Positions 1 through 10,406 of a stretch of 64,000 nucleotides of DNA are shown here, piece by piece. Numbering within the stretch: the first letter of the stretch is position 1; each line of letters begins with the position of its first letter. The translations under genes and the position numbers were made by a program. Location of the stretch: contig CM058234.1 of the NCBI GenBank assembly GCA_030180135.1, forward strand, positions 7,561,543 through 7,625,542. Direction: 5' to 3'. Under the pieces are notes generated by a model, which ran no database searches, was not told the origin of the DNA, and was given only the letters and a program-made list of their open reading frames with translations. The DNA comes from Orychophragmus violaceus. Its lineage: Eukaryota; Streptophyta; Magnoliopsida; Brassicales; Brassicaceae.

Positions 1-14
1 TGAAGAAGCTGGTT

Positions 15-209
15 GTGACGCTGCCACTGACTGATAACAAGCTCCAATGTATTCGTTTTCATTCAAGTATAAAGTATCGGAATCACCTTTTCTTGGTGTT
101 TGAGTCGCTACATTTGAATCTTTGTGAGGTCTTAAAAAAGTTTGGCGGAAACATTGGTCTTAAACTCTCTGTCGTTAGGAGTTATTCAAAGCAGCAATTC
201 ATTGTTTAA
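15..209 (+). pseudogene. PRP4-type protein kinase fragment
   Basis: The frame encodes a short stretch resembling the hinge region of the plant PRP4 pre-mRNA-processing kinase. It includes the run YRNHLFLVFESLHLNL followed by VLKKFGGNIGLKLS and a YSKQ helix. In a complete kinase this lies between the N-lobe strands and the catalytic loop. Here the frame stops right after that helix, and no HxD catalytic loop or DFG motif follows within the next kilobase. The window starts inside the fragment, so the upstream extent is unknown. A MITE begins 139 bp downstream. I read it as a truncated gene copy rather than an exon of a working gene. Family identification is from recall of the conserved hinge sequence. 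Confidence 0.6.
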
Positions 210-347
210 AGCTAATTATATTTTTCCAAAAGCCATTACTGTACAGAGCAAATGTTTGTCATTTAAACTGATGGCGTCTATAAAGCTAACCAAATTAAAA
301 AAGAAAATCGTCATCTTTTTTTATTGGTTACCACAGAGTGGAGCTTA

Positions 348-601
348 GAGCATATGTAGTAGGGGTTTAGGAGGGGTTCTTAGAGGGGGGTTCTTAGGAA
401 AAAATTAGTATTATATTAGAAAATAGGAGAGAGGGGTTCTTAGGGAAGAGTTTTTAAGAGCCGGGTTCGCCACATGGCGCAACCCGGTTGGCTAATTTTT
501 TTTTTTTTTTTTTTTTTTTACCTGCAGCTAAAAAAAAAAAAAAAAAACATTAAATTATTGAGTTAAGAACCCCAAAAAGGGGTTCACTACTAAACATGGT
601 C
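348..601. mobile_element. PIF/Harbinger-type MITE (254 bp)
   Basis: The element has terminal inverted repeats (left GAGCATATGTAGTAG, right complement GACCATGTTTAGTAG) and is flanked by TTA on both sides (345-347 and 602-604). A 3-bp TTA duplication is typical of PIF/Harbinger elements. Inside are G-rich segments (GGGGTTCTTAG repeated), their complement near the right end, and a long T run followed by an A run at about 499-547, so the element can fold back. It has no coding capacity. Confidence 0.75.
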
Positions 602-1097
602 TTACCAAATTACAAGATCCACTACATAACTTTTTTTTTAATGTTCCACACTGTCCTTTATCATAATCTCATGAAAAACTAGTCCTTTTAATGAGTTTAG
701 GGACTAGTGAAATTCAGTTTTCTACAAGAATAGAAAGAGGCTTTACTTTCGTTACAGCCTTGTTTGAATGAGGGAGTATATTGAATCCATTGTTCCTTGC
801 TTGTTGTTATCAATTTCAAGCTATCAGGGCGTTTTCAACTGTCATTGATCGACCGCCTAAAATCTATTTTATTCTTTTTTTTTGTAAAAAGAAATGGTTT
901 CTCAAATGTTTGGAGATTTATACTAATCATCACAAATCTCAGTTTTAAAGTTTTACAAGCACTTTGAAATTTCCAAAGTAATTTGTAAATCTCACTAAAA
1001 TTTGCAAATCCCTTTAAAATCTCCTAGGATTTAGTATATGTACCCAAATCATCCCAAATACCAGATCCAATAAGCCCCCCTAAAACAAATATATATA

Positions 1098-1315
1098 CAG
1101 GGGCAGACCCAGGCTTAAATTTTAAGGGTGTCATATATTAAAAATAAATGCACTAATGAGTTCATTGGAAGATTTGAACTTGGGTTTAAGGTGTCAACAT
1201 ATGCATCATAACCAATTGAACTACTGATTTTTTTAGTAAATGCATACAAAAAAACATTTATCTTATTTTAGCGGTGTCAGGTGACACCCCAAAGTACAAG
1301 CTGGATTCGCCCTTG
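1098..1315. mobile_element. hAT-type MITE (218 bp)
   Basis: The ends are CAGGGGCAGACCCAG and, as the complement of the right end, CAAGGGCGAATCCAG. They are flanked by the 8-bp direct repeat TATATATA (1090-1097 and 1316-1323). An 8-bp duplication and CAGGGGC-like ends are typical of hAT elements. The flanking repeat is simple sequence, so the TSD is weaker evidence than usual. No ORF is present. Confidence 0.65.
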
Positions 1316-1323
1316 TATATATA

Positions 1324-2726
1324 TATAGATTAATTCAACGTAATATATTTTAATTTAATAAAATATTAAAATTATTTAATATTAAAATTTATAATGTAAA
1401 ATCGCTGTCTTAATCTCTTTATTTTTACGATATATTTCTTCTAAAATAACACATAATTCTTTTTTAAACCTAAATTATTAATTTATTTTTATAATGCGGA
1501 TTAAACAATTATAAACAAAATTAGATTACATAATTAAAAAAATTTAATTGTTAATAACAAAATAAATATAATTTAAATTTGTAAAAAAAAGTAAATCCAC
1601 GTTTTCTAAGCGCCGGTTAAAATCTAGTTCTACTTATAAAATTTTATCAAAAATAGAGACAACATCTAAGAGGCAAACAATGAACCAACGTATAAATTGG
1701 TAACAAATATTCTATTTTTCAAAATTACTTTGAAGATGGGCTTTTAAATATTATTTACCGCTGGCCTCCATTCAACTTGAATCCGTTGTTGGTTGGGGCT
1801 TTGGTATATACATATTGTAAATTACATTTTCGTCTAGCGCAATGATCAAGAGCGTGAGTTCAACGTTAGGCTGGACAAAAAAAAAGAGAGTTCAAGGTTA
1901 CCATGATTATGCTTACGTTTTTTAACATCTGATAATTATGAACTTTATGTCTGTTGGCCTTTATTTTGTGCTCTAAGTTTTGTGCCATTAACGGAGCCGG
2001 ATTTAAACATATTTTTTTTGAATTTTTGAATGAGCCCTATTTACATAAGTGCCCCGAAAATTTATAAAAACTTATTATATATATATATATATATATATAC
2101 TAATCAAAGAAATATTTATAACAAATAAAACTTTTATGTAAGTTATAAATGTATAGATTACACTTTTAATTATTTTTTTTGTTTTATTTTGTTTAGATTA
2201 CTTTTATTTGTTTTGTATAATTTTCTAGATATAATTTCTATTAATATGTTGACAAAAAAAAAGTTTCTATTAGTATAAATGTAAAATTACAGATTTGTTT
2301 TCTATATAAATGAGCTCCGAAAATCTCAGCTCCGATTCTAGCCATTAAAATGTAGAGATTAGTAATATTCCAACTCGGATATGTGTTGCAGGTAGGTTTG
2401 ATTGTTTGTTTTTGTTTTTTTGTTCAGTAACTATGTTATAATTAGAAATTAATATATGTTTTGGGGATTCACCTTCTTCCCTTGCGTTTAAGCAAATGTG
2501 TCAAAGATAATTAATTGGATTTAATTATAAATAAGTATTATTTAATTGGATCAAAGCTCCTCTGTTTTAGCTGTCCTCCGTGTCTCGTTCTTACCTCACA
2601 TGAACCGTTTGACCTCCTCCTCTTTCTCTCCGTTACATTCTTCGCTCACCACCTCCAACAAAAAGCCTCTCACTTTCTATTTTTCTTTCATTTATTTACG
2701 GTAAATAACCTTCTTTGTTTTGCCCA
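1324..2726. other. AT-rich intergenic stretch, no gene seen
   Basis: This is AT-rich DNA without a convincing ORF or RNA gene. It contains an (AT)n run at about 2076-2099. A GC-richer, pyrimidine-rich segment at about 2550-2700 could be a 5' untranslated region for the small ORF that starts at 2727, but no supported gene can be placed here. Confidence 0.5.
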
Positions 2727-3161
2727 ATGGAACAACAACAACCAACTTCGGAGGAGCTCTCCTTGTCGCCGGTAACGCTGACTATTTCATCGTCGAGAGT
2801 GATAATCAAGAAGAAGAGGTTGAAATCCATTTAAACCGATACCTTTAGAAATTGGGATAAATCGATTGAATTTAGATATTCATCATAAAACTCTTGGGAT
2901 TCTTCTTTTCTGAGTGTCTGAGTTAGTGAGTAGTTTCGATCCCATATTTTTTTTTTGACCGTAGAAGAGAGGAAACAATACGAAAGAGCATTGCTGACGT
3001 GTCAATTGTTTGTGAAAAGTTTGGATGCTGAGTTGGACATTCTCTCGTGCCTCAATCAGCACCTAAAGAAGGAATTTTTAACAAGAAAAATAGAAAAAGG
3101 AAATATTAGGAGAAGTCAACGAAAACCTTTTGACTTGATTAAAAAGGAAAATTTTGGGTGA
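2727..3161 (+). other. possible small gene or gene fragment
   Basis: An ATG at 2727 opens a 35-codon frame ending at 2834. It is Ser/Thr-rich and ends in a run of basic residues. A second open frame without its own ATG lies at 2955-3161 and encodes a charged, helix-like peptide with several Leu and Lys residues. A T-rich tract ending in TAG precedes it and could be a splice acceptor. I could not find a splice that joins the two in one clean frame. The codon make-up is more gene-like than the surroundings, but I do not recognise the family. It lies just upstream of the CAF1-like gene and may simply be its upstream region. Confidence 0.2.
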
Positions 3162-3195
3162 AAAAAAAAGGAAAATAGAAACTCTTAAAGATGCC

Positions 3196-3202
3196 TATAT
3201 AA
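3196..3202 (+). promoter_or_regulatory. TATA-box candidate for the CAF1-like gene
   Basis: TATATAA lies 84 bp upstream of the CAF1-like ATG at 3286, leaving room for a 50-60 base leader. The leader contains a GA-rich run (GAGAGAGAGAGAGA) just before the start codon, common in plant 5' leaders. No other good TATA match lies closer. Confidence 0.5.
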
Positions 3203-3285
3203 TTCAACTAACGGCGTTCACTTGACACAACACGCTGTTCACTTCTTCTTCTTGTTTCCGAAAAAAAATTGAGAGAGAGAGAGAG

Positions 3286-4236
3286 ATGAAGAACATACGC
3301 GAGATTTGGTGCTGGAACAAGAGAGAAGAGATGAGATCAATTCGAGAAACGATTAGGAGTTGTAGTTTCATAGCTGTAGACACCGAATTTCCCGGTTGTC
3401 TGAAAGAGACGGCCATGGAAGCAAGCGAAGACACTCGGTATGAAAACTTGAGGTTTAATGTCGAAAAAACTACACCAATTCAACTGGGTTTCTCGTTGTT
3501 TGAGAATGATGGAAGAATTAGAGGAACCTGGGAGGTTAATTTCTCTGATTTTGACGAGACAAAGGATCCTTGTAACGAGAAATCCATCGCCTTCCTTAAG
3601 CGTAATGGTTTGGATTTGAAGACAATCAGAGAACAAGGGATTAGTATCAGCGATTTCTTCACAGAGTTTACTCAGATAATCAAGGATGAAGATAAAAAGA
3701 TGAATTGGGTTACTTTTGATGGATCTTACGACTTGGGATACCTAATTCATAGCATAACCGGACGAGAATCTCTTCCCGAGACTTGGCAAGGGTTTAAAGA
3801 AACGGTTCAGAGACTTTTAGGGTCAAGTTTTGATGTGAAGAAACTTGCGGGGCAGTGCAGTGGACTGACAAGCCGTTTTGGGTTGCAAAGATTAGCCGAT
3901 GAGCTTCATATCAGACGTGTCGGAGAAGCACATCACGCTGGCTCCGACAGCGAACTGACGGCTCGTGTATTCACCAACATAACTCTCAGTTTATCTCGAA
4001 AGCCAGAAGAAGATGAACATCAAGTCTTTATGACGAGAAAGCGGGAACGTGATCAACTGCAACAACATCTAATTATGCAGGAAGTGATGGAAAAAGAGAT
4101 TTTTATGCGAAGATGTATGTATGCCAAGAAGATGATGCTATGTCAGCCACCGAGACCGATGATGTATGCTCCTTATCCATCTTCCCGTGGCTACTTTGTA
4201 GTGCCGGTCGAACCGAGACTATCAAACTATGTATGA
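3286..4236 (+). CDS. CAF1-family deadenylase (CCR4-associated factor 1-like), intronless
   Basis: The 316-aa product matches the CAF1/POP2 deadenylase family, the 3'-5' exoribonuclease subunit of the CCR4-NOT complex that shortens mRNA poly(A) tails. The DEDDh exonuclease residues are all visible: D32 and E34 in VDTEFPG, D149 in the TFDGSYDLGYL segment, and H216 and D221 in HHAGSDSELT. The fold runs from about residue 5 to 240. A basic, Met- and Pro-rich tail of about 75 residues follows, longer than in canonical CAF1 proteins. In typical CAF1 proteins the segment before D149 reads WVTFH; here it is WVTFD. The gene has no intron, as is usual for plant CAF1 genes, and resembles the divergent CAF1 paralogs of Arabidopsis more than CAF1a/b. 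The start was chosen because it follows the leader and gives the normal N-terminal helix. No frameshift or stop is present, so it is probably functional. Confidence 0.88.
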   Translation: MKNIREIWCWNKREEMRSIRETIRSCSFIAVDTEFPGCLKETAMEASEDTRYENLRFNVEKTTPIQLGFSLFENDGRIRGTWEVNFSDFDETKDPCNEKSIAFLKRNGLDLKTIREQGISISDFFTEFTQIIKDEDKKMNWVTFDGSYDLGYLIHSITGRESLPETWQGFKETVQRLLGSSFDVKKLAGQCSGLTSRFGLQRLADELHIRRVGEAHHAGSDSELTARVFTNITLSLSRKPEEDEHQVFMTRKRERDQLQQHLIMQEVMEKEIFMRRCMYAKKMMLCQPPRPMMYAPYPSSRGYFVVPVEPRLSNYV

Positions 4237-4309
4237 TGAATGAATGTCGAATATGTTGTGAAACTTTCATCTTCTTTAATTACATTGATAATTCAGTATA
4301 TTGTTAGAT

Positions 4310-5465
4310 ATTTCTTTTTTAAATACAAATATTAACTTTCAATCTTTGCAGCTTCTGTGTTCCCATTCTCGATCAACTTTGAATACAAATTACAACACGC
4401 TAATAATCCTTTAACAAATCATTTTAGTAACTTCTAACCTCAGAGACAAAACACAACTGTAATAGGCTCAAACTCAGAGAAAATTTTGAGACCTTAACAA
4501 CTGTGATCCATTTTCACTCCCACATTTCTTCAACAACAATTGAGTGGCTCTGTTTGTGCCTCTTCAATTATGACATGGAAGTCTACGCTCATATACCTTC
4601 CCCTGCAAAACCATATTTCAATAAATCACTGAAACAATCACTTGCACGGCTTGGTTTAGATGATGATGATGATAAATAAGTCTTGGACCAGATTGAATTC
4701 GGACAAGCTGGACTTACTACTCAAATAGCACAATAAATTAACTTTATATGAGTTCAAGTGGAACTCATCACACGAAAGAGTTATTAACAGAACACAAACA
4801 ATTGAACAAATAAATGAAACATGGTCCTTCCTTATATACATATTGAATCTTCATAATCTCTCCAATTCAGACAAAATCCACCAAAATTTCTTCTGGATTT
4901 GCTTCTCTGTGTGTATTGAATCAAGCTCTCGCCTGGATCCTTCGCGATCATCGTCTTCCTCTTCCTTACAGGTACGAACCAGAGACTCGTGTACTTTTCA
5001 CATGGCTGATTTGCTTCTCTTTTTTTTTTTTGCTTCATAAAATGGGTGAGAATCCGACGATCTTGAAGGGATGATTGCGACCTCTTCCAGAACCTTCTTA
5101 TTGGTGGATCCAGCTGTGTTCCTCGAGAACCATATCTGCTCATCATGAATCGATCTCTGCTTTTGTGGCTTACTGCTTGGCTCGGTACGATCTGCTAATT
5201 ACTTTTATCAACAGATCAAGGTAGATATGACAAAGTAGATAGACAGTAATAGTTGACAACCTCCAAAAAACACATGTTCGCAAAGGTGACATATTAATTA
5301 AGCGTTTCTACTTTGATCAATTCGATTGTAGTCTCTCTTCCCGCTCCTCATTGGAATTGTCCTCCCATGAATGTCGATTCCTCTCATGCCCAGTGTAAGC
5401 ATACGTATGTTATGTTAAAAGGAAGTTGCTAATGATTTCTTCTTGTTCTTAACTAACACTAGATG
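4310..5465. other. region without an identifiable gene
   Basis: This stretch is less AT-rich than average, especially at 4840-5160, where short ORFs exist on both strands. None shows a recognisable domain or a convincing exon structure. A pyrimidine run ending in TTACAG near 4965 could be a splice acceptor. It may hold gene debris carried with the neighbouring Helitron, but I see nothing specific enough to name. Confidence 0.4.
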
Positions 5466-5666
5466 TTAATGACTGTTTTTGATACTACTCAATGTTAATT
5501 TTCCATGTACGCTTATAAACCCGTCGATGCCCATGAACTCACCATCGGTCTTTATGTTGCAAGCATCCCAGAATCGAAGTAATCGGCCGACTACATCTTG
5601 GAATGACCGCCTGAGATGAAAATCGTCAAACGTCGCGTAGTTAGCGGAGGCTGGGATGGCTACCAA
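5466..5666 (-). pseudogene. RPA1-like (replication factor A) OB-fold N-terminal exon fragment
   Basis: Read on the minus strand, the 66-aa frame begins with Met and contains YATFDDFHLRRSFQDVV and GRLLRFWDACN. This pattern is recalled from the N-terminal OB-fold domain of the many RPA1-like proteins of Brassicaceae, several of which travel with Helitrons. RPA1 binds single-stranded DNA. Only this domain is present before a stop, so it is a fragment. A second RPA1-like exon, from the C-terminal domain, lies at 11458-11622 on the same strand, beyond the inserted Copia and inside a neighbouring Helitron. The two may come from related captured or Helitron-encoded RPA genes. Confidence 0.55.
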
Positions 5667-6003
5667 ATCGATTTACGCCATTGAACAGAGTGAGAGCCAT
5701 TGAACAGAGTGAGAGCTTAAGTATTTAAGGGCAGGTTAATATCGAGTGGGAGATCATGAATAGAGCGAGAGGGTGGTTGCCGGTATGAGGGTTGTATTTA
5801 TAAGACGGTGGAGTGGTGTTTGGCGTACTTGAAACGGCTTGGTTGTTCTTAGCTCATTGGAAGGGAGATGAAGAGATTTGAGCGCATTAACACAAATTGA
5901 TGATCTATTATATAGCCGCAACGAATTAGCAAGATCCTGTAACGGTGGGGATGTGTAGGGTTCGCTGGCGAGATGCATGTGGCGGAAGGAGAACAGTCAT
6001 GTG

Positions 6004-6147
6004 TGAAATTGGACAAATTCCCCTTGGGGATTTCATTGTATTCGACGAGGCTATAAAGCCATAGTAGTTACAACAGTTCCACAAAATCAGCTATACAATC
6101 TGAATCTATTTTTGAATACAAAATCAGAATATTGGTATATTCTAATA
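6004..6147 (-). repeat. 3' LTR of the young Copia element
   Basis: This 144-bp LTR is identical by eye to the one at 10407-10550. Read in the element's direction it starts TATTAGAATA and ends TTTCA, so the first bases are TA rather than the canonical TG in both copies. The polyprotein stop codon TAG lies inside it. Confidence 0.93.
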
Positions 6148-9100
6148 CTCTCCCGCAGGTGAAGCATCGAAAGCATGGATGCTTAAACTGGATCTGAACT
6201 CGTCGAATAATGTAGATGGTAGTCCTTTTGTAAATATATCCGCATATTGTAATGAAGAAGGAACATGAATGACCTTGACTTCTCCAATAGCAACCTTCTC
6301 TCTGACAAAATGAATGTCTAGCTCAATATGTTTGGTCCTCTGATGCTTAACCGGGTTGGTTGCCAAATAAACGGATGAAATATTGTCACAAAAGACTACT
6401 GAAGCTTTATCAACGTGAACATGAAGTTCCTTAAGCAGATTTCGCAGCCATGTTAACTCTGCCACAGTGTTGGCCACACCTTTGTACTCAGCTTCCGAGC
6501 TTGATCTGGACACAGTTGGCTGTCGTTTTGAAGACCACGAGACTAGCGATGGACCCAAGAAGACAGCATAGCCTGATGTCGAGCGTCTAGAGTCCGGGCA
6601 GCCAGCCCAATCTGCATCCGAATATGATGTCAATGCATTGAAATGTCCTTTCCGAAGCTGTAAACCATGGCTCACTGTACCCTTAATATAACGAATTATC
6701 CTCTTTAAGGCTTGTAGATGCGTCGTCTTTGGGTTATGCATATACAAGCACACTTGGTGGACAGCATAGGCGATGTCAGGACGGGTCAGGGTTAGATATT
6801 GAAGAGCTCCTGCAAGGCTACGGTACTCAGTCGGGTCAGAAAGTGCATCACCATCGTGTAGAGAGAGTTTTGATTTCATGTCCACCGGCGTAGAGATAGG
6901 CTTGCACGATGACATTCCAGCTCTTGCGATAATGTCTTGAGCGTATAGTGACTGACTCAAGAAGAGGCCTGGTTGATTGAACGTGGCTTTTATACCCAGA
7001 AAATGCTTTAATCGACCCATATCAGTCATTGGGAAAGCTGACTTCAGAGACCTGATCAACCGCTCACGAAGTGCATCCGATGACGTTGTTAAGACGATAT
7101 CGTCGACGTACAAGAGTATATAAGCTTTGTCTCTTCCTTTGCTGAATATGAACAGGGAAGCATCGGCTATGCTCCTAGTAAAACCGAGCGTGGAAAGGAA
7201 GCCAGCAAATTTCGAGTTCCAACAACGAGGCGCTTGCTTTAGACCATATATCGCCTTGTTTAATTTGCAAACATGATTTGGGAAATCCTTATTGACAAAT
7301 CCTGGTGGCTGGTGCATGAACACTGTTTCTTCCAATTCTCCCTGAAGGAAAGCGTTTTGAACATCCAATTGATGGATTGGCCATGACTGTGATATCGCAA
7401 GGTGCAGCACCGTTCGTATAGTTGCTGGTTTAACCACTGGAGAGAATGTCTCTGTGAAATCGACGCCATGTTCCTGCGATTTACCATTTGCAACCAAACG
7501 AGCTTTGTGACGTGTTAGTTTACCATCAGCATCAAACTTATGTTTATATAACCACATAGACCGAACAATATTCACATCCAAAGGACGAGGTACAAGACTC
7601 CATGTCTTTGTTCTAAGCATAGCATCATGTTCATCAGTCATTGCTGGTGTCCAATTCGGATCAGAAAGGGCTTGCAAATGACCTTTAGGCAGTGGAGAAA
7701 GAGTTGTGGCTGCAAGGGAAAAGATCTTTTTCGGTTTTTGAATTCCCGATTTGGACCTTGTGTGTATCGGACGTGAAGGATGAGTAATGGAAGTCCGAGT
7801 TTGAGCTGGTGGAAGAACAGCAAGAACTGTGGGTTGGACATCAGGAGTGATAGAATCCTGAGCCGTGACGTCCACAGTAGGAGCGAGAGGAGATGTTAGG
7901 ATTGATTTGAAAAGTGAACCAGGTTCATCGGAATGGTCGAGAAACTGATAAGAGCTGGGCGATTTTTGAGTAGAAATGGCAGCTGGAAAGATCGTTTCAT
8001 CAAACTGAACATGTCGAGATATGATGATTCGATTTGTTTTTAAATCAAGACAGCGATATCCTCTATGTTGTGAGGGATAGCCAAGAAACAAATAAGGTGT
8101 TGATATGGCTGAAAGTTTGTGAAGATTTGAATGATTGACATTTGGAAAACACAGACATCCAAATACGCGAAGGTGCTCATATGTTGGCTTTTTGTGAAAG
8201 AGCATTGTGAAGGGGATGCGATTTTGAATGGCTGACGAAGGTATGATGTTGAGAATATGAATGGCACAGTGAAGAGCCTCAACCCAATAAGTGGGCGAAA
8301 GCTTTGCTTGAAACAAGAGACAACGTACATCATTATTAATCGTTCGAATCATCCTTTCGGATTTTCCGTTCTGCTGTGATGTATGTGGGCATGAGTATCG
8401 TGCGACAATGCCATGAGAGTCTAAGTATGTCTCAAACGCTTTGTTTCGATACTCTCCCCCATTATCACATTGTAATGCTTTGATCTGAGTTTGGAATTGA
8501 GTTTGGACATAGTTGCTGAAATGAACAAATTTGGCATAGACGTCACTCTTCCGACGTAATGGGTAGACCCAAACGTACTGAGAGTAATGATCTAGGAAGA
8601 GTACATAGTACTTTATGCCACTGATACTGGCGATTGGAGAAGACCAGATATCTGAATGAATTATGTCAAACGGAGCATTTATTTCATTCTGAGATTTTTG
8701 AAATGGAAATTTTATTTGCTTCCCAAGCTGACAAGGTTCACAAATGGATGGAAAAGCATCCTTATTACAAAAATCAGAACTAGAAAGAATAGACTTTAAA
8801 CTCGAATTATTGATGTGAGCAAGTCTCTTGTGCCATAACGAAGGAGATGAAGCCAAAAGAGCTGTTGAAGAAGCTGTTTTATTTGAGAAGGCTGGAATGG
8901 AATAGAGATCCCCCGAGCTGTCACTGCGGAGCAGAACTTTGCGAGTTTGAAGATCCTTCACAGAAAAACCAAAAGGATCAAACTCAACAGTGCAAAAGTT
9001 ATCTGTCGTGAACTTACGAACAGATATTAAATTTTTAATAATTTGAGGTGCAACCAAGACATTTTGGAGTGAGAGGGATCGCGAATTAGATGGAAGAGAG

Positions 9101-10260
9101 GAGCAACCGATGGATGTGACTGGAAGGGACGAACCGTTGCCAACAATGACCGAGTGTCTGATGTTAGGCTTAGAATAAGAATGAAGCGTACCTGCGTTAG
9201 ATGCGAGATGTGCAGACGCGCCAGAGTCCATGTACCAATTTGCTCCTATGGGCTCCTGGAGTAACTCAGAGGTGTACGCGTCAGAGTACACGGTTGGTGC
9301 TTGGAGTTCGGTAAGGTTAGCCTGCGATCCCTGTGGATGTGGCGATGGAGCATAAGTCATTGGGCGAGGAGAAGCCCACTGCTGGTATCCATTCCAGGCT
9401 TGAAATGGTGGCGCAGACCATGGAGCATGATTCATCCAAGGACCCTGATTCATCCATTGTTGATTGTTGTTGCGATACCCAGAATTGTTTCTGTTGCCAC
9501 GGCCTCTATTGTTCCTTCTCCCACGGTAATTGTTGAACCTTTGGTTCTGTTGAGGTCGTGTATTAGCCGGGGCAGTAGCTGGCTCAGAAACTGTGAGTGC
9601 AGTGGTTGACGATGAAGTGTCCGAGTGTGTTGCGCTCACCTTGTTGGATCTCTTGAGGCGAGATTCCTCCATCTCCAGCATGTTTTTAGCAGTGTCATAG
9701 CTAGGAAACGGATCCTTATGCTGGATAACATTGATAATGTTATCGTACTTCTCGTTTAATCCATTGAGTAAGTACATAACCATATTTCTCTCAGAAACAG
9801 GAGCATCGAGATTTGCGAGAAGATCCGACAACGACTTGATCTTCTGGCAGTATTCTTGGATAGATTGATCACCAATCTCCGACGTACGTAGCTCATTGTC
9901 AATACGGATAGCTCTAGCTTCCTTGTTGTTCCTAAACTGGTTCTCAATTCTGAGCCAGATATCCCGAGAGGTTCCTCCTGGCTTGAACGTTGATTTGAAC
10001 AGTGGTTCAGCTAGAGTCCCATAAATCCACAGCTTAATCAAACCATCGCGCTTCAGCCAAGCTGCATCGTTCGCGTCTGCGGGAAGGAGCGTTCCGTCAA
10101 GATGCCCCGCAAGATCGAAGGTGAGACAGTGCGTCTGAAACAGCTCGCGCCACGCATCGTAGTTGTGGTCGTCGAGGTTTAGCTTGATCGGTATGTAGTT
10201 CTTGATATTAGTAACACCGAAAGCCCTTTCAAGGTTGTCAGGTTGTGCCTGAGCCGCCAT
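6142..10260 (-). CDS. Copia Gag-Pol polyprotein (1372 aa)
   Basis: This single ORF encodes the whole machinery of a Ty1/Copia element. Order: a Gag of the UBN2 type (about residues 10-210); an Arg/Gly/Asn-rich stretch (about 240-275) where a CCHC zinc knuckle would normally be; an aspartic protease with DSGAS at 345-349; a GAG-pre-integrase segment (LWHKRLAH); an integrase core with D537, D599 and E635 (DD35E); a reverse transcriptase with YVDD at 1051-1054; and an RNase H with D1215 in SDADWAG. This order, integrase before reverse transcriptase, defines Copia. The ATG at 10260 lies 146 bp inside the 5' LTR boundary and opens directly into the Gag domain. There are no stops or frameshifts. 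The final Glu-Tyr codons and the TAG stop run from the polypurine tract into the first six bases of the 3' LTR. The lack of any zinc knuckle is the main oddity; the RG-rich segment may bind RNA instead, which is inference. Confidence 0.95.
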   Translation of the reverse strand: MAAQAQPDNLERAFGVTNIKNYIPIKLNLDDHNYDAWRELFQTHCLTFDLAGHLDGTLLPADANDAAWLKRDGLIKLWIYGTLAEPLFKSTFKPGGTSRDIWLRIENQFRNNKEARAIRIDNELRTSEIGDQSIQEYCQKIKSLSDLLANLDAPVSERNMVMYLLNGLNEKYDNIINVIQHKDPFPSYDTAKNMLEMEESRLKRSNKVSATHSDTSSSTTALTVSEPATAPANTRPQQNQRFNNYRGRRNNRGRGNRNNSGYRNNNQQWMNQGPWMNHAPWSAPPFQAWNGYQQWASPRPMTYAPSPHPQGSQANLTELQAPTVYSDAYTSELLQEPIGANWYMDSGASAHLASNAGTLHSYSKPNIRHSVIVGNGSSLPVTSIGCSSLPSNSRSLSLQNVLVAPQIIKNLISVRKFTTDNFCTVEFDPFGFSVKDLQTRKVLLRSDSSGDLYSIPAFSNKTASSTALLASSPSLWHKRLAHINNSSLKSILSSSDFCNKDAFPSICEPCQLGKQIKFPFQKSQNEINAPFDIIHSDIWSSPIASISGIKYYVLFLDHYSQYVWVYPLRRKSDVYAKFVHFSNYVQTQFQTQIKALQCDNGGEYRNKAFETYLDSHGIVARYSCPHTSQQNGKSERMIRTINNDVRCLLFQAKLSPTYWVEALHCAIHILNIIPSSAIQNRIPFTMLFHKKPTYEHLRVFGCLCFPNVNHSNLHKLSAISTPYLFLGYPSQHRGYRCLDLKTNRIIISRHVQFDETIFPAAISTQKSPSSYQFLDHSDEPGSLFKSILTSPLAPTVDVTAQDSITPDVQPTVLAVLPPAQTRTSITHPSRPIHTRSKSGIQKPKKIFSLAATTLSPLPKGHLQALSDPNWTPAMTDEHDAMLRTKTWSLVPRPLDVNIVRSMWLYKHKFDADGKLTRHKARLVANGKSQEHGVDFTETFSPVVKPATIRTVLHLAISQSWPIHQLDVQNAFLQGELEETVFMHQPPGFVNKDFPNHVCKLNKAIYGLKQAPRCWNSKFAGFLSTLGFTRSIADASLFIFSKGRDKAYILLYVDDIVLTTSSDALRERLIRSLKSAFPMTDMGRLKHFLGIKATFNQPGLFLSQSLYAQDIIARAGMSSCKPISTPVDMKSKLSLHDGDALSDPTEYRSLAGALQYLTLTRPDIAYAVHQVCLYMHNPKTTHLQALKRIIRYIKGTVSHGLQLRKGHFNALTSYSDADWAGCPDSRRSTSGYAVFLGPSLVSWSSKRQPTVSRSSSEAEYKGVANTVAELTWLRNLLKELHVHVDKASVVFCDNISSVYLATNPVKHQRTKHIELDIHFVREKVAIGEVKVIHVPSSLQYADIFTKGLPSTLFDEFRSSLSIHAFDASPAGEY

Positions 10261-10390
10261 TGATACTCAGAGATTTCGATTGTTTAAGAGAAGAAGATGA
10301 GACCGAGAATATAAGATTGAGAAAGGAATAAGAAGAATCGCGGTGGAAGATCGCGGAAGAAAGAAAAAAATAGAAGAGGTTCAGGATCGA

Positions 10391-10406
10391 GCTCGCTCTG
10401 ATACCA
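10391..10406 (-). other. primer-binding site of the young Copia element
   Basis: On the minus strand TGGTATCAGAGCGAGC directly follows the 5' LTR. The first 12 bases are the standard plant Copia site complementary to the 3' end of initiator-Met tRNA. This fixes the element's orientation. Confidence 0.9.

Noticed and set aside
4832..5146. 104-aa minus-strand ORF, basic and Ser-rich
   Set aside because: No domain, no TATA or leader, and overlapping frames on the other strand. It could be gene debris but is not supportable as a gene.
9301..9609. Plus-strand ORFs of 67-102 aa
   Set aside because: They are shadow frames of the Copia polyprotein on the opposite strand.
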